Origin: Notolepis coatsorum
Lineage: Eukaryota > Chordata > Actinopteri > Aulopiformes > Paralepididae
Assembly (NCBI GenBank): GCA_963971535.1
Contig: OZ020585.1
Coordinates: 153,762,103 to 153,826,102 of the forward strand
Direction of reading: 5' to 3'
DNA: 64,000 nucleotides
Shown: positions 33,820 to 45,555 of the stretch, one piece after another
How the letters are laid out: each line of letters begins with the position of its first letter
How positions within the stretch are numbered: the first letter of the stretch is position 1
Translations under genes and position numbers: made by a program
Notes under the pieces: generated by a model
Databases searched by the model: none
What the model was told of the DNA's origin: nothing
What the model saw: the letters and a program-made list of their open reading frames with translations, nothing else

Positions 33820-34863
33820 TTAACCCTTCTTGTGGTTTGTGTACCGACAACTTCTTACAAGCTCTTTTGCCTGGCCTTCGGTAAAGTGTTCGAGGAAGAA
33901 AAGGCGGTCTTTGTAGTTGTCAGTTTTCTCTTCAATTGAATGCTCAAAGACTCGGATGAATGACAGGTATTGTAGTGGATCTCCTTTAAACATGGGTATC
34001 TGGCTGGTAAGAAGTAATGAATGACGTTGTTCTTTTATTAGCATTTCAGTTATTTTATTCTGCTTCCTCATCACCTTTGCCAGGTTGCTGCTTCCGCTTG
34101 TTTGGTGTAGATCAGTGTGAGACTGAGGGGCTTGAGTATGAGAGGTTGTTGGCAGCACACGCCGGCTTCGACCAGCAGGGGCAGCACATCTTGTCTTATG
34201 GCTTGTAGCAGTATGGCTTGGCCACTGGTCCACCTCTTCTACCTCTTCTTCCTCTTCATCACTGTCCTCCTCATCTTCATCATGTAGACTATGCAGTTTA
34301 TCTTTCATTCTTCCATTGTCATGGTGTTTATTTGACCATGCCTCGTTGTCTTGACCATGCTCTTGTTACTCACAATTTGATAGTGTTCTTAATGTTGCAT
34401 CTGCAGCGTCAATGACAGTTTTCATCTCAAGCTCCTCTTGTAAGGTATTTAATGCTGCTTGTCTGTTTTCCAATTCACGATTTATTGCTGCTTGTTTGGC
34501 TTCCAATTCATGATTTTTGGCTTCCAATTCGTGCTTCAAATCCCTTTGTTGTTTTTCAAGGTCATTTTTTTTCTTTAAATTGGCAAGACGTGCCATCATG
34601 GCAGCTTTTTCAGCTTGAGTCCTTTTAAGCATAGATGAGGTTGTTGAGCTCACACCACTTATATGACTGCTTGGACCCCTTTTGCTACTTCTGTAACTGG
34701 TTGGTGCCTTTTCATGCTGCTGGGAACAGGCGGCAACCTCGCACATCCAAGTTGTTACAATATCATGGAATCTGTTATAAGTATCCAATTTTGAGTGCCA
34801 ACCTAGGTTGTCTTGTACTTTATCCTCCTCGTCAATGAGATCCTGAATGGTTGAATGATTGTT
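33820..34863 (-). pseudogene. BEL/Pao gag, central part
   Basis: Two frames cover this part. The first (to 34366) has a long coiled-coil pattern (KHELEAKNHELEAKQAAIN). After a stop at about 34366, a second frame (34308-33820) has an acidic run, EDEEDSDEEEEEVEEVD, then the conserved gag-like block KGDPLQYLSFIRVFEHSIE and RLFFLEHFTEGQAKELV. A frameshift near 33815 leads to the downstream frame. This region would form the particle shell. It is broken at least twice. Confidence 0.75.
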
Positions 34864-34878
34864 TATAACTTCCTTTTC

Positions 34879-35373
34879 TTTTTTTTCTTTATTTTTTTGT
34901 CTTTTTCCCCCTCCATTTTCCTCCGATTTTCTCCCATCCCAATGTTAGTCGTATGCCAATTCCCAGTCCCTTCCTGGTCGCTGCGCTTTACCCCCCACAG
35001 TCAGATCATTTGGGAGAGTGGAGGCTACCACGTGCTTCCTCCAACACACGTCCAGCCAATCACCGCTTCTTTTCACCTGGCAGCGCGGATTCTCATTGAG
35101 AGGGCGTAGCGTGTAGGAGGACCACACTATCCCCCTCACGTCCAATCCGCGCTTAGCAGGCGCCCCGACCGAACTGTAGGAGTCGCTGTTTACAACGACC
35201 CGGACCCACCCCGCCAGCTTCTCCCACCCTCTGATACAGCCAATTGTATCAGTGCAGACGGCCAGCCAAGCTGGTGACAACCCCGGAGCTGTGAGCTGGA
35301 TTCGAACAGGCGAATCAAGCTCACAGCTCCGGGGCTGGTGACGAACGCAATCTCCGCTCGACCACCTAACCGC
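34879..35373 (-). mobile_element. tRNA-derived SINE with 15-bp target duplication
   Basis: Minus-strand SINE of 495 bp, flanked by tataacttccttttc at 34864-34878 and 35374-35388. A box-A-like tggtcgagcgg (35354-35364) and a box-B-like tgttcgaatcc (35298-35308) mark a tRNA-like head of Leu/Ser type. The element ends in an A-rich tail (34879-34920). It was inserted into gag of the BEL/Pao element, so it is younger than that insertion or arrived together with it. Confidence 0.85.
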
Positions 35374-35388
35374 TATAACTTCCTTTTC

Positions 35389-35685
35389 AATGGCTCGGAA
35401 TGCATCAAAATTGTCTTTAACAAGAGACACATTTCCATAATCAATCATCAATTCTTCTATTGCATTCCTTCTTATAGTCAGTGTTTTAATCCCTTTGGTT
35501 CTTGTTTTTTGGATTTGGGATATATGAGTTAGGAGGGCCTTTCTTGTGAGCTTTTTATCCCTTTTAGGTCTACAATCAGGCTCCTGCTCCACAGGGCCTG
35601 TTGCTCCATTTCCACTTGTCTCGATTGGGAATTGGCCTTCCTGGGCTGGTCCAACAGCTCCATCCTTTTCCGTTGCTTCAGACAT
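35389..35685 (-). pseudogene. BEL/Pao gag, N-terminus
   Basis: Starts at ATG 35685 (MSEATEKDGAVG). The acidic/polar start is followed by a basic stretch (CRPKRDKKLTRKALLTHI) and a helical region ending RAIEKEV, where the SINE interrupts. The phase beyond the SINE is compatible with the coiled-coil part at 34863. Confidence 0.7.
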
Positions 35686-36163
35686 TTCGTTACTGTATTT
35701 ATTTTATTCTTTACATATAACGAAGTGTAACTTTAAATGTTATAATCGAATGGCGACGTGGTGTGACGTCAGAGCCTTCAAAGTGGGTTTATTTTCTTCC
35801 CGCTGATGAATGCTCTGCAGTAACATAGTATTGTCCACTGCTATATATGTCGGAATTTAAATCAGACAGTCCATTGCGTTACATTTAGTGTCCATTTTCC
35901 ACACGTCCAGACAATAATAATTGTGATGGTTCCACACATCGATACGGCGCATAGTCCGTTCCATTATCCACATTATCACAATTTAATTAGTCCGATGCTA
36001 GAATGCTCCACAGCGTTTGCAAGGAAGCGCACACAGTAGCAATGTCCTGAGTTGGTTCCATTCATAAATACAGCAGCGTTATCCGTTATCCAGTTCTTCA
36101 TCAATGGAGGTTTTATTTAAAATCTTCTTACCTCTGCTTGTCCTTGGTGAGGGAGGTGATCCA
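35686..36163 (-). other. Leader of the BEL/Pao element, part
   Basis: Non-coding leader between gag and the repeated part of the leader. Nothing further is recognised. Confidence 0.4.
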
Positions 36164-36424
36164 ACTTCATACTCACATATCACGTCCTTCTTTCACGAGG
36201 ATATTTTTCTTCCTTTTCACTCGCGTCCTTCTGTCGTGAGGGTAGCTTCACACTTTGTAGCCCCACGTACTTCCTCCAGGAGGGTTCCTTCAAACTTTGT
36301 ACTCACGTCCTTCTGTCGTGAGGACACTTTCAAACGTTCCTCTTTTCACTCACGTTCTTCCGTCGTGAGGGAACCTTCAAACTTTGCACTCACGTCCTTC
36401 TTTCACGAGGAAACCTTCAAACTT
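36164..36424 (-). repeat. Imperfect tandem repeats in the BEL/Pao leader
   Basis: About five units of 50-60 bp containing cttcaaactttg and cacgtccttctgtcgtgagg. They run right up to the 5' LTR, where a primer-binding site is expected but not evident. Confidence 0.75.
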
Positions 36425-37104
<680 letters not shown>

Positions 37105-37109
37105 GATAT

Positions 37110-38400
37110 GATTAAAGTATTATACAAAGACCCATCGGCCATGATTACAACAGGTATAATCACCTCCGAAATCTTTGCGGTATCACGCTCTTCCAGACAG
37201 GGTTGCCCTCTTAGTCCCGGACTATTCGCTTTATCATTAGAGCCTTTAGCACAATATATAAGACAATCCCAATCCATAGAACCAATCGCAATTAAGGGCA
37301 CAGAACATCATATTAGTGTATATGCGGACGACGTAATATTGTTCATGTAAAACCCAAACACCTCAATGCCTCATCTTCTCAAGTTGATTGATGACTTTGG
37401 CAATCTATCGGGATTTAGGATAAATTGGCCAAAGTCGGCTTTCCTTCCACTTAATGTCCCTGCAAAGAATATACTCCTTCCAAAAGAAATACCAATGGTT
37501 AAACACTTCAGATGTTTAGGAATTGAGGTATTCCCTACTATAAGCCAAACGGTGAAGTACAATTAAACAAAAATCCAAGATAAGATCAAATATGACTTTG
37601 ACAGGTGGTCCAAACTTAAAAACTCAGTACAGGCATGAGTATCAATAGTTAAGATGGATGTTTGCCTAGAATCAACTTCATTAGCTCAATGTTACCGTTA
37701 CCCCCTCCTGATGGTTACTGGAAAAAATTACATTCCACCGCATATACATTTATTTGGAATAACAAACCTCCACGAATAAAAAGATCCACCGCACAGAGAA
37801 ACAAAGCCGACGGAGGTTTGGCATTTCCAGACTTTTACCACTATTTTAAAGCGTACTCTTTAAGACCACTGACAACCTGGTTTGACTCCCAAGCATCTGT
37901 ATCCTCGAGAAACTTAAAAGAAAATATAGTAGCACCACATAGACTGCAGGACATAGTATACACCATATTATCAATTGAGCAATGCAAATTGAAATTTGGC
38001 CCCCTTGTGTGATCCGGATATGGCGTAAAACACAAAAAAAATATTCTAACCAACATAAATGGCATAGCCATACTCCCCTATTCAATAACAATGCACTCCT
38101 TATTGGAAAACAACCTATATGATACCCCAAATGGGAAAAGCAGGGCATACACACATTGGGAGATGTTTTCAACAAACAGGGTTTTTGTAGCTATCAAGAT
38201 ATACATAAAAAATTTAACCTCACCAGTTCCAGATATTATTTTTACGCACAGTTATTGGATTGTTTGAAGGCTCATGGAGTCCCATTAAGGATACCAATTG
38301 AGCACCACAGATATCACAAATTCTTCTATGAAAGAGAGACATCGAGAGGAGCCCTCTTGCCTTGATTGGAATAAAAAGGATCTATGGTTGGTCAATTTAA
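37110..38400 (+). pseudogene. L1-Tx1-like LINE, rest of ORF2
   Basis: This continues the RT after the BEL/Pao insertion. [21 protein letters not shown] (motif B) and ISVYADDVILFM (catalytic motif C, YADD intact) are at 37170-37350. Beyond a stop there, the thumb/connection region reads LLKLIDDFGNLSGFRINWPKSAF and HFRCLGIEVFP, then WKKLHSTAYTFIWNNKPPRIK. Several stops break the remainder, and it is lost by about 38400. The full LINE from 22160 to 38400 would be about 4.7 kb without its insertions. Confidence 0.8.
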
Positions 38401-38706
38401 ATGTTTAAGACACATTTTTCTGTCCAAAATAAGCATTATTGACCATGTTATCACCAGATTCCCAGTTATAATCCAAACTATTGGCTTTGTGCGACAAGCT
38501 TGTACACGTAGCTAGTAGTGAGGACTTACAAATACATACCTGTATCCTTATCGCCTCCCTTACTATTGTTGCTTTGGAGTGGACCCAATTTTTCAAAGAG
38601 AAGCTGCCTCTTGCAACATTTTTCAGCTGCTTTTTAATATTCTTCCAATTTCTTTCTCTCATTGGCATTCTATAATCATAGAATATAGGCCAATGCTAAA
38701 CCCACT
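38401..38706. other. Non-coding junction between two LINE fragments
   Basis: No gene or boundary repeat is recognised. Confidence 0.35.
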
Positions 38707-39366
38707 TTTAAGTTTACTACCACTCTTAAGTTTCGCAATTATGCCACATCAATGTGGAACGCCCTACCCACAGCTGTAAAGGAATGTGAATCACTACCCA
38801 CTTTCAAAACCACTCTCAAAGAGCCCCTACGAGAGACTGCAATTCAAAACTGACCCCTGTAAATGTCCTAATGCAACCCCTTCCAATGTACAATAAATGT
38901 CCTATTAAACCCAATAATACACAAGACCCTCTTCTTGGGACCAAGTAAGGTATAGTCGATAATCCAATGTACAGTTACCCCCCCACCCACCCCGCCTACC
39001 CAACCCCCCCCCCCCCCCCCCTCACCACCACCATCTCCAATGTACAGTTTCCCCCCCACCCCACCCACCCAACCCCCCCCTCCACCCCTCCTACCAACCT
39101 CCTACCTACCAACCTCCTCCAATGTACAGTTTCTTCGTCAAATTTTCTTCAAAAACAGAACTGTATTTGTAAATCTGGTATGTCATAAATGTATAGATCT
39201 AGCAGTACTGTCTATCTGTATGTCGTGTATGTCATATATGTTATGATGAATTGAAAATGGGGGACCCTGATGTAAACAAGACGAAAGTCTTTCTCTGGTC
39301 TGCATCCCCTTAACAATTGTGTGTATTGTGCTGTACTGTATTGTACCCATTCTGCAATCTGTTAAT
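38707..39366 (+). mobile_element. 3' fragment of LINE family A
   Basis: The plus strand encodes the tail KFRNYATSMWNALPTAVKE, then a 3' untranslated region with several ccaatgtacagt blocks separated by C-rich runs (38960-39120), and the end caatctgttaa. It is the same family as 14531-18977, in opposite orientation and 5'-truncated. Confidence 0.75.
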
Positions 39367-39788
39367 AGCATTTTTAAAAGCTTTAAAAAGCAATTCACAC
39401 TGAACTTTAAAGTGCTATGGGTATATTTTGTGCAAATAGTCCTAAAATAATTTGTACACTTTATTTCTAAATTGAGAACACAGGTTAGCATAGAATCAGC
39501 TAAGCAAGGTACCTGTTTAGTTAGCTAGCTACAGTAGCCTAGGCTAAAACATACTGCCATCAATAAAAGCACTTGCAGTTTTTGCAGTACACACATTAGT
39601 ATTTAGTAATGCATAATTGGTAAAACAAACTCAATCTTTGCAAAACAGCTCAGACTGCATGCATTAAGCCTTCTGGCATCTTAACATTCAAGAGGGGATG
39701 TGTCTAAGACTGAAAACTTAAATGGATGGAATATTGTAGTGACGGGCTGCTCAGAGTTGTAGCTAACACTTTTGCGTGACATTATTTA
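39367..39788. other. Non-coding, no recognised feature
   Basis: AT-rich sequence up to the start of the satellite units. Confidence 0.4.
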
Positions 39789-40002
39789 ACCGTCGGGGCA
39801 CATGGTCAAGTTTGGACCATTGGAAGGGCACCAATGGGCACGTCCTCTAATTTTCGCCACTCAAAAGGGCATGTTAGCATGATGTTTTCAACTGTGGGGG
39901 CACATGGTCAAGTTTAACCATTGGAAGGGCACCAATGGGCACATCCTCTCGTTTTTTCCGCTCAAAAGGGCACTTTAGGTTTAGCGCGAGGTTTTCAACT
40001 GT
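39789..40002 (+). repeat. Satellite units of about 103 bp (first part of an interrupted array)
   Basis: Two units containing gggcacatggtcaagttt and ccattggaagggcaccaatg start near 39796 and 39899. The array resumes at 46613 after a LINE insertion. Confidence 0.85.
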
Positions 40003-41042
40003 TTTCATTTTCATTTCAAACCTTTATTTATACTCGTGAAAGCACTGAGGTTTCCCTCATTTACAGTGATGAGGAGTTAACAAAGGACACAAATATCATA
40101 ACAGTTAATAATTACAATGAATTACAATTACTACAATGATGGATTAAAAACAATTACATGATTCAGTACATAGGTCAAGTGCAATGCCTTTAAACTCCGT
40201 GAATGACGGGAATGTTCCGAGCTTTAGAGACTTTTGCAGGGTATTCCATGTGTATGGAGCATCGTATGAGAAGGCAGACTTTCCAAGCTCAGACCGAACT
40301 CGAGGCACCCTGAGCACAAGCCGATCATTCGAACGAGTTTGGTAGGTGACAGCACTCCAGACCAACAAAGATGTAATATAAGGTGGAAGTTTTCCAATAA
40401 TTGCTTTGTAGATAAAAAGATACCCATGATAACTACGTTGCAACGAGAGAGATGGCCAGCCTACCCTCTCATACAAAAGACAATGGTGAATATCATATTT
40501 GTCACCCGTAATAAATCTTAGGGCAGAGTGGTAGGCAGAATCCAAAGGCCTTAATGTAGACGCAGATGCATGCCTGTAAATGACATCACCATAGTCCAAT
40601 ATTGACAAAAAAACAGCCTGTACAATTATTTTCCTACAGAACATAGGAAAACTAGCGCGGTTACGGTACAAGAAACCAATCTTTTGCCGTAATTTTGTAG
40701 CTAGGTTATCTATATGGAATTTAAAAGAAAGTTTATCATCCAGCCATATACCAAGATATTTATACTCACTAACTCTTTCAATATACAAACCATTTGCTGT
40801 TGTTAGGTGTGGCATGTCATAATCTATAACCCTGGCTCTAGAAAACATCATAGACTTGGTTTTACTAGCATTAAGCACTAACTTGAGAGCATTTTGGAGA
40901 GTGTCAAACGCAAGCTGCAGGTTCACAATAGCTTCCTGAACAGTATCCGCAATGCAGTAGACAACTGTATCATCCGCATAAAGATGAGCCTGACAACCTG
41001 CTAGTGCTGAAAGACTAGAAACAATATCATTAATATAGATTG
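40003..41042 (-). pseudogene. LINE D, 3' part: RT palm end, thumb and tail
   Basis: Minus-strand non-LTR RT. From 41042 the frame reads YINDIVSSLSALAGCQAHLYADDTVVYC, with catalytic YADD at about 40970-40982. Thumb motifs (LNASKTKSMMFSRA, YKYLGIWLDDKLSFKFH) and the tail AFSYDAPYTWNTLQKSLKLG follow to the stop at 40144. The 3' end has a tttcatttt-type tail at about 40003-40020. The frame is open and in phase with the N-terminal part at 45785 once the gypsy insert and one gattg are excluded, so the LINE RT was intact across this point when the gypsy element entered. Confidence 0.85.
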
Positions 41043-41271
41043 TGTTGTGTCCTACTGTTACACAGTGTGAAGCATGCAGTTACTTATTTGCACCACTTGG
41101 TGTCAACAGAGGTGACCTGCCTAGACAGGCATGAAGAAGAAGCATGAATACAGGAAGTGAGGCATTGCATGCCATGATGTGTGAAATGCTATGCAGGAAC
41201 TAAACAAAGAATAGTCAATTGAAATGGATCCACTCTCTCCAGTGTCTTATTCATTGCCATCCACCTCTACA
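41043..41271 (+). mobile_element. 5' LTR of the gypsy element
   Basis: Starts tgttgtgtcctactg and ends ccacctctaca. Reads as identical to 45556-45784. Confidence 0.95.
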
Positions 41272-41284
41272 AATTGGCGACGAG
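41272..41284 (+). other. Primer-binding-site position of the gypsy element
   Basis: aattggcgacgag directly follows the LTR. Similar tggcgacgag sequences follow the LTRs of Mag/SURL-type elements. I cannot name the tRNA from sequence alone. Confidence 0.6.
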
Positions 41285-41343
41285 ATAACCCACCTGCTAC
41301 AGTTTGATTACAGAAGACTATTTTTGACAATTTATTTGTGAAG

Positions 41344-44300
41344 ATGGCTGTAAATGTGCATAATCCTGCTCCGTTTTTGCAATGCCCTGGAAAGCCTACA
41401 ATTCCTTTCAAGACATGGATGCTAATGTTTGACAACTACCTACTGGTCATAAATGCAACAGGGAATGCTTGGCCTAATGCAAGGAAAAGAGCTGTTCTTC
41501 TTCACTGCCTTGGAACAGAAGGACAGAGGACTTTTCACTCATTGCCAAACACAGGTGATACCTATGATGCTGCTGTTACTGCATTAAGTGCACACTTCAC
41601 ACCAATGACTAATGTGGTAGTGGAACGTCACACATTCAGAAAAAGGGTACAAAGCCCACATGAGACTGTTGCCCAATATGTGGTTGCTCTCAGAGAGCTT
41701 GCATCATCATGTGACTTTGGTGATAAGAATGATGAGATGCTGCGTGATCAGCTTATCCAATATGTTACAAATGCCCATATTAGGGAGAAGCTACTACTGG
41801 AGCCTAATCTCACTCTAGACAAGGCTATCACACTTGCTACACAGATTGAGTCTGCAGCTGAACAAGCTAAATGCATGGTTGGAGATAAACCTAGCTTTCA
41901 AGTACAAGCAGTGCAAAAGAAACAATTTCGATCACGGCCTCAGCATAAACCATTCACACCTGCACCTACTGCTGCAACTGGGAAGTCCTCCCGTACATGT
42001 TTCAGATGTGGATCTGACAGTCACCTAGCAAATGCTCCCTCATGTCCGGCTGCTAAGGCTACTTGCAAAACTTGTAACAAGAAGGGACATTTTGCCAGAG
42101 TGTGCCGCTCTGCTCCTACACATCAAGTAAGAGAAGTGGAGATTCCTGAATTGACTGTCCTGTGCATTCAAGAGGCTGCCGGTAAATCTGATAAAATAAA
42201 ATGCAATGTCAAGATCCAGCCTTCAGGCTCACCAGTCTATGCCATGGACCTGGTTGTTGACTCTGCGTCCCCAGTGTCCATACTGCCCAGAAGTGTGTTT
42301 GAAGAACATTTTGGTGAGTCACACCTAACACCACCTTCTATTCAACTAATCACATACACCAAGTCACCTATACCTGTGCTGGGATGTCTTTCAGCATTGG
42401 TGACTAGAGATGATGTCACTGCTGCAGCAACCTTCTTTGTGGTGGAGAAGGGGACCCCATTACTGGGCCTGGATTTGATGATTGCACTGAACATTCACAT
42501 TGTAGGAGGTGCTGTGGTTCCTCCTCCTTTTGCCTCTGCTCCAACTGCCCCTGTGCTGCACGTCTCTACCTCTCCCCCACTAGTTGGCTGTGCTAAAAAG
42601 TTTGTGCACCGGGTCAAAGTCTCTGCCTCTGTTCCCCCGGTTCGACAAAAACTGCGCCGTTTGCCCCTGTCTGTGAGAAATGCAGTCACAGAAGAGATAA
42701 ACAGACAGCTGGCTGCTGGTGTGATAGAGAGGATTGATGCTTCCCCCTGGGTGTCTCCTATCGTTGTCACACGAAAGAAGACAAGAGACATTCGTATGTG
42801 TGTGGATCTCCGAGAGCCAAACAAGGCTGTCATTACAGACTGCTATCCAATTCCACACATAGATGAGCTGCTGTCCACTCTGCGTGGGGCCACAGTGTTT
42901 TCAACCATTGATCTGGCTAGTGCCTACCACCAGGTGCCCCTACATGAGGAAAGTAGGGACCTGACTGCTTTCATTACCCATGAAGGACTCTTCCGCTACT
43001 GCCGTGTGCCCTATGGCCTCTCCTCTGCACCATCTGCATTCCAAAAGATGATGGCTACCATCCTCAAAGGCCTGCCAGGGGTGCAGAATTATCTGGATGA
43101 TATTATCATCTATGGAGCCAACAGCACAGTACATGATGCTCGACTGAAGCAAGTTCTACACCGCCTGCAAGAGGCAGGTCTACTCCTGAATGAGGAAAAG
43201 TGCTGCTATAATCAGTCAAGTCTACGCTTCCTGGGCCACGTGGTGTCAGCTGAAGGTATTGCGCCTGACAAAGAGCACATCGAAGCTGTTTTGAATGCCC
43301 CAGCTCCGACAGATGGCGTTGCCCTTCGCTCTTTTCTAGGCCTAGTCTCATGGTATTCAAAGTTCATCCCGAACTATGCAACAGAATCTGAGCCAATGCG
43401 GGCATGCATCAGGAAAGACATTGACTTTCACTGGACGAGTGAGGCACAGAAGAGTTTTCAGAAAATTAAACTGCTACTGGTGAACAGTACTGCCCTTGCC
43501 CTTTTCGATCCTTCCCTGCATACAGTGGTGTCTACTGACGCCTCAGACTACGGCTTGGGAGCTGTGTTCACCCAGCTTCATCCTGACGGGGAGGAACATA
43601 CAGTGGCTTTTGCCTCCCGGGCTCTCAACACAGTGGAACGCAAATACTCCACTGTAGAAAAGGAAGCGCTGGGATGTGTTTGGGCAGTGGAAAAGTGGCG
43701 CACATACTTGTGGGGGCGAAAATTCACCTTACGTACTGACCATCAAGCCCTCACTACACTGCTTACTACTAAAGGCATAGGTCGTGCTGGAATGCGCATT
43801 GCACGCTGGTCTGCCAGGCTCTTGACCTATGACTATGATGTGATCTACCGCCCAGGGTCAGACAACTACACGGCTGACTGCCTGTCCCGTCTTCCACTTC
43901 CTGGAGCTCCTGACCATGCCCTGGATGCGGAGCCTGAAATGGTTGCCTACATCACTGATGCTCTTGCTGCTCTGCCCATTACTGACTTTGAGGCTGCTGC
44001 TGCCTCTTGCCCGGAGATTTCTGCACTCCGTAAACAGATTGCACGTGGCTGGCCACAAAAGGTGAAAATGCTGAGTCCAGAAGTTGCCCCATACTTCCCC
44101 ATACGTCATGAACTGTCAGTGGAAAACTCACTGGTGCTTCGGGGAGCACGTCTGGTTGTGCCAATCGCACTGCGTGCTACTCTGGTGGCTCTTGCACACG
44201 AGACACACCAAGGAGTGGTGCGAACAAAGCAACGCCTGAGAGAGTACTACTGGTGGCCAAAGATGGATGACCTGGTCCACTCTACAATTCAGTCATGTCA

Positions 44301-45255
44301 GCCATGCCAGTCCAATGACAAGACTGCAAAGCCACGCCCTGCTCCACTACAACCAGTTACATTCCCGGACAGGCCATGGCAAAAGCTTGCAATGGACATT
44401 GTCGGTCCTTTTGAAACAGCTACATGGGACTGTCGATATGCCATCACTCTGATTGACTACTACAGCAAGTGGCCAGAGGTCGCTTTCACTGCAAATATCA
44501 CTACAAAGGATGTTACATCCTTCCTCTCCTCCGTCTTCAGTAAACAAGGAAACCCGGAATCCATTGTGACAGACAATGGAAAACAGTTTACTTCAGCTGA
44601 CTTTGCTGCTTTCCTAGCTGAACGGGATGTTGTACACCACAGAGTCTCTGTGTACTACCCTGCTGCGAATGGCGCCATAGAGCGTTTCAATCGTGTCCTG
44701 AAAGAGACTGTGCAGATGGCTATCATACAGTCTGTACCATGGAAACCTGCCATTACTGCCTTCCTGATGGCTTACCGTGCCACACCGCATGCAGCTACAG
44801 GTGTGTCTCCCTATCAACTACTGTATGGCCGGAAGATGCGCACAAAGTTGACTGTCCTGCCGCGCTCTCATACTGACCCTGTCTCGGATGAACAGGTACG
44901 AGAGAAAGTCACACGCCATCAACACAAGATGAAGACTTATACTGATGGAAAACGAGGCGCATGCACTCCACCTTTTCAAGAAGGGGATAGTGTACGAGTG
45001 AAAACACCTCTCCATGTGCCCAAAGCTCACCCAAAGTTTGGTGCTCCCCTGAGAGTCACTAAGAAGGTCGGCCAAAGCACATACTTGCTGGAAGATGGCC
45101 GAAGATGGAATGCCTCTCACCTAGCTCCTGATCGCTGTGCAGCCGTAAAGCCACAGAACATTCCTGCTTCACCTGACCTTGCCTCTCCATCCTCTCCAAA
45201 GAAACCACGAGTCAGAAAGAAGCCTAACTGGATGCAAGAATATGTGACTGATTAG
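41344..45255 (+). CDS. Intact gag-pol polyprotein of a Mag-like gypsy element
   Basis: The frame has 1,304 codons including the stop. The first ATG in frame is 41344; the GTG two codons upstream is not a likely eukaryotic start. Domain order: gag (about residues 1-200); two zinc knuckles at about 219-250, the first an unusual CX2CX4HX6C and the second CX2CX4HX4C; protease with active-site D306-S-A; RT with TIDLASAYHQVPL and YLDD at 583-586; RNase H with catalytic D732 (STDASDYGLGA) and TDHQAL; integrase with an H-H-C-C zinc site starting at H952/H955 and the triad D1018, D1077, E1113 (D,D-35-E). No chromodomain or env is seen. The product would assemble particles, reverse-transcribe the element RNA and integrate the cDNA. 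All catalytic residues are present, so it may be active. Confidence 0.95.
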   Translation: MAVNVHNPAPFLQCPGKPTIPFKTWMLMFDNYLLVINATGNAWPNARKRAVLLHCLGTEGQRTFHSLPNTGDTYDAAVTALSAHFTPMTNVVVERHTFRKRVQSPHETVAQYVVALRELASSCDFGDKNDEMLRDQLIQYVTNAHIREKLLLEPNLTLDKAITLATQIESAAEQAKCMVGDKPSFQVQAVQKKQFRSRPQHKPFTPAPTAATGKSSRTCFRCGSDSHLANAPSCPAAKATCKTCNKKGHFARVCRSAPTHQVREVEIPELTVLCIQEAAGKSDKIKCNVKIQPSGSPVYAMDLVVDSASPVSILPRSVFEEHFGESHLTPPSIQLITYTKSPIPVLGCLSALVTRDDVTAAATFFVVEKGTPLLGLDLMIALNIHIVGGAVVPPPFASAPTAPVLHVSTSPPLVGCAKKFVHRVKVSASVPPVRQKLRRLPLSVRNAVTEEINRQLAAGVIERIDASPWVSPIVVTRKKTRDIRMCVDLREPNKAVITDCYPIPHIDELLSTLRGATVFSTIDLASAYHQVPLHEESRDLTAFITHEGLFRYCRVPYGLSSAPSAFQKMMATILKGLPGVQNYLDDIIIYGANSTVHDARLKQVLHRLQEAGLLLNEEKCCYNQSSLRFLGHVVSAEGIAPDKEHIEAVLNAPAPTDGVALRSFLGLVSWYSKFIPNYATESEPMRACIRKDIDFHWTSEAQKSFQKIKLLLVNSTALALFDPSLHTVVSTDASDYGLGAVFTQLHPDGEEHTVAFASRALNTVERKYSTVEKEALGCVWAVEKWRTYLWGRKFTLRTDHQALTTLLTTKGIGRAGMRIARWSARLLTYDYDVIYRPGSDNYTADCLSRLPLPGAPDHALDAEPEMVAYITDALAALPITDFEAAAASCPEISALRKQIARGWPQKVKMLSPEVAPYFPIRHELSVENSLVLRGARLVVPIALRATLVALAHETHQGVVRTKQRLREYYWWPKMDDLVHSTIQSCQPCQSNDKTAKPRPAPLQPVTFPDRPWQKLAMDIVGPFETATWDCRYAITLIDYYSKWPEVAFTANITTKDVTSFLSSVFSKQGNPESIVTDNGKQFTSADFAAFLAERDVVHHRVSVYYPAANGAIERFNRVLKETVQMAIIQSVPWKPAITAFLMAYRATPHAATGVSPYQLLYGRKMRTKLTVLPRSHTDPVSDEQVREKVTRHQHKMKTYTDGKRGACTPPFQEGDSVRVKTPLHVPKAHPKFGAPLRVTKKVGQSTYLLEDGRRWNASHLAPDRCAAVKPQNIPASPDLASPSSPKKPRVRKKPNWMQEYVTD

Positions 45256-45543
45256 ATATTGGTCTTCCGAATGTAGCTTGTCAACAGATCTTTTGTTTTG
45301 TTGTATTTTCAAAAGTATGCAATGTAGTGTTAAAAAAAAAAGAAGAAAAATCCTACAGTTGTATCCTATTTCAGATCTGTGAAACAGAGTATTTTGTGTT
45401 CATGTTCATGTTCACCTTTCTTATATTTTCTGGTTTACTAACCTTTATTCATACAGTACTGAGTACAGTTAAGGAAAATGGTTATGCCTGAATGCAGGTT
45501 CTGAGATAATTTTATTTAGCCTCTGAGGAAATGTTTTTTCTAC

Positions 45544-45555
45544 AAAGAGAGGAAA
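45544..45555 (+). other. Polypurine tract of the gypsy element
   Basis: aaagagaggaaa lies directly against the 3' LTR, where plus-strand DNA synthesis is primed. Confidence 0.8.

Noticed and set aside
35298..35364. Stand-alone tRNA gene
   Set aside because: A and B boxes belong to a SINE with an A-rich tail and target duplication, and the fold does not make a cloverleaf with a clear anticodon.
41338..41343. GTG as start of the gypsy polyprotein
   Set aside because: An in-frame ATG lies two codons downstream at 41344, and GTG starts are rare in animals.
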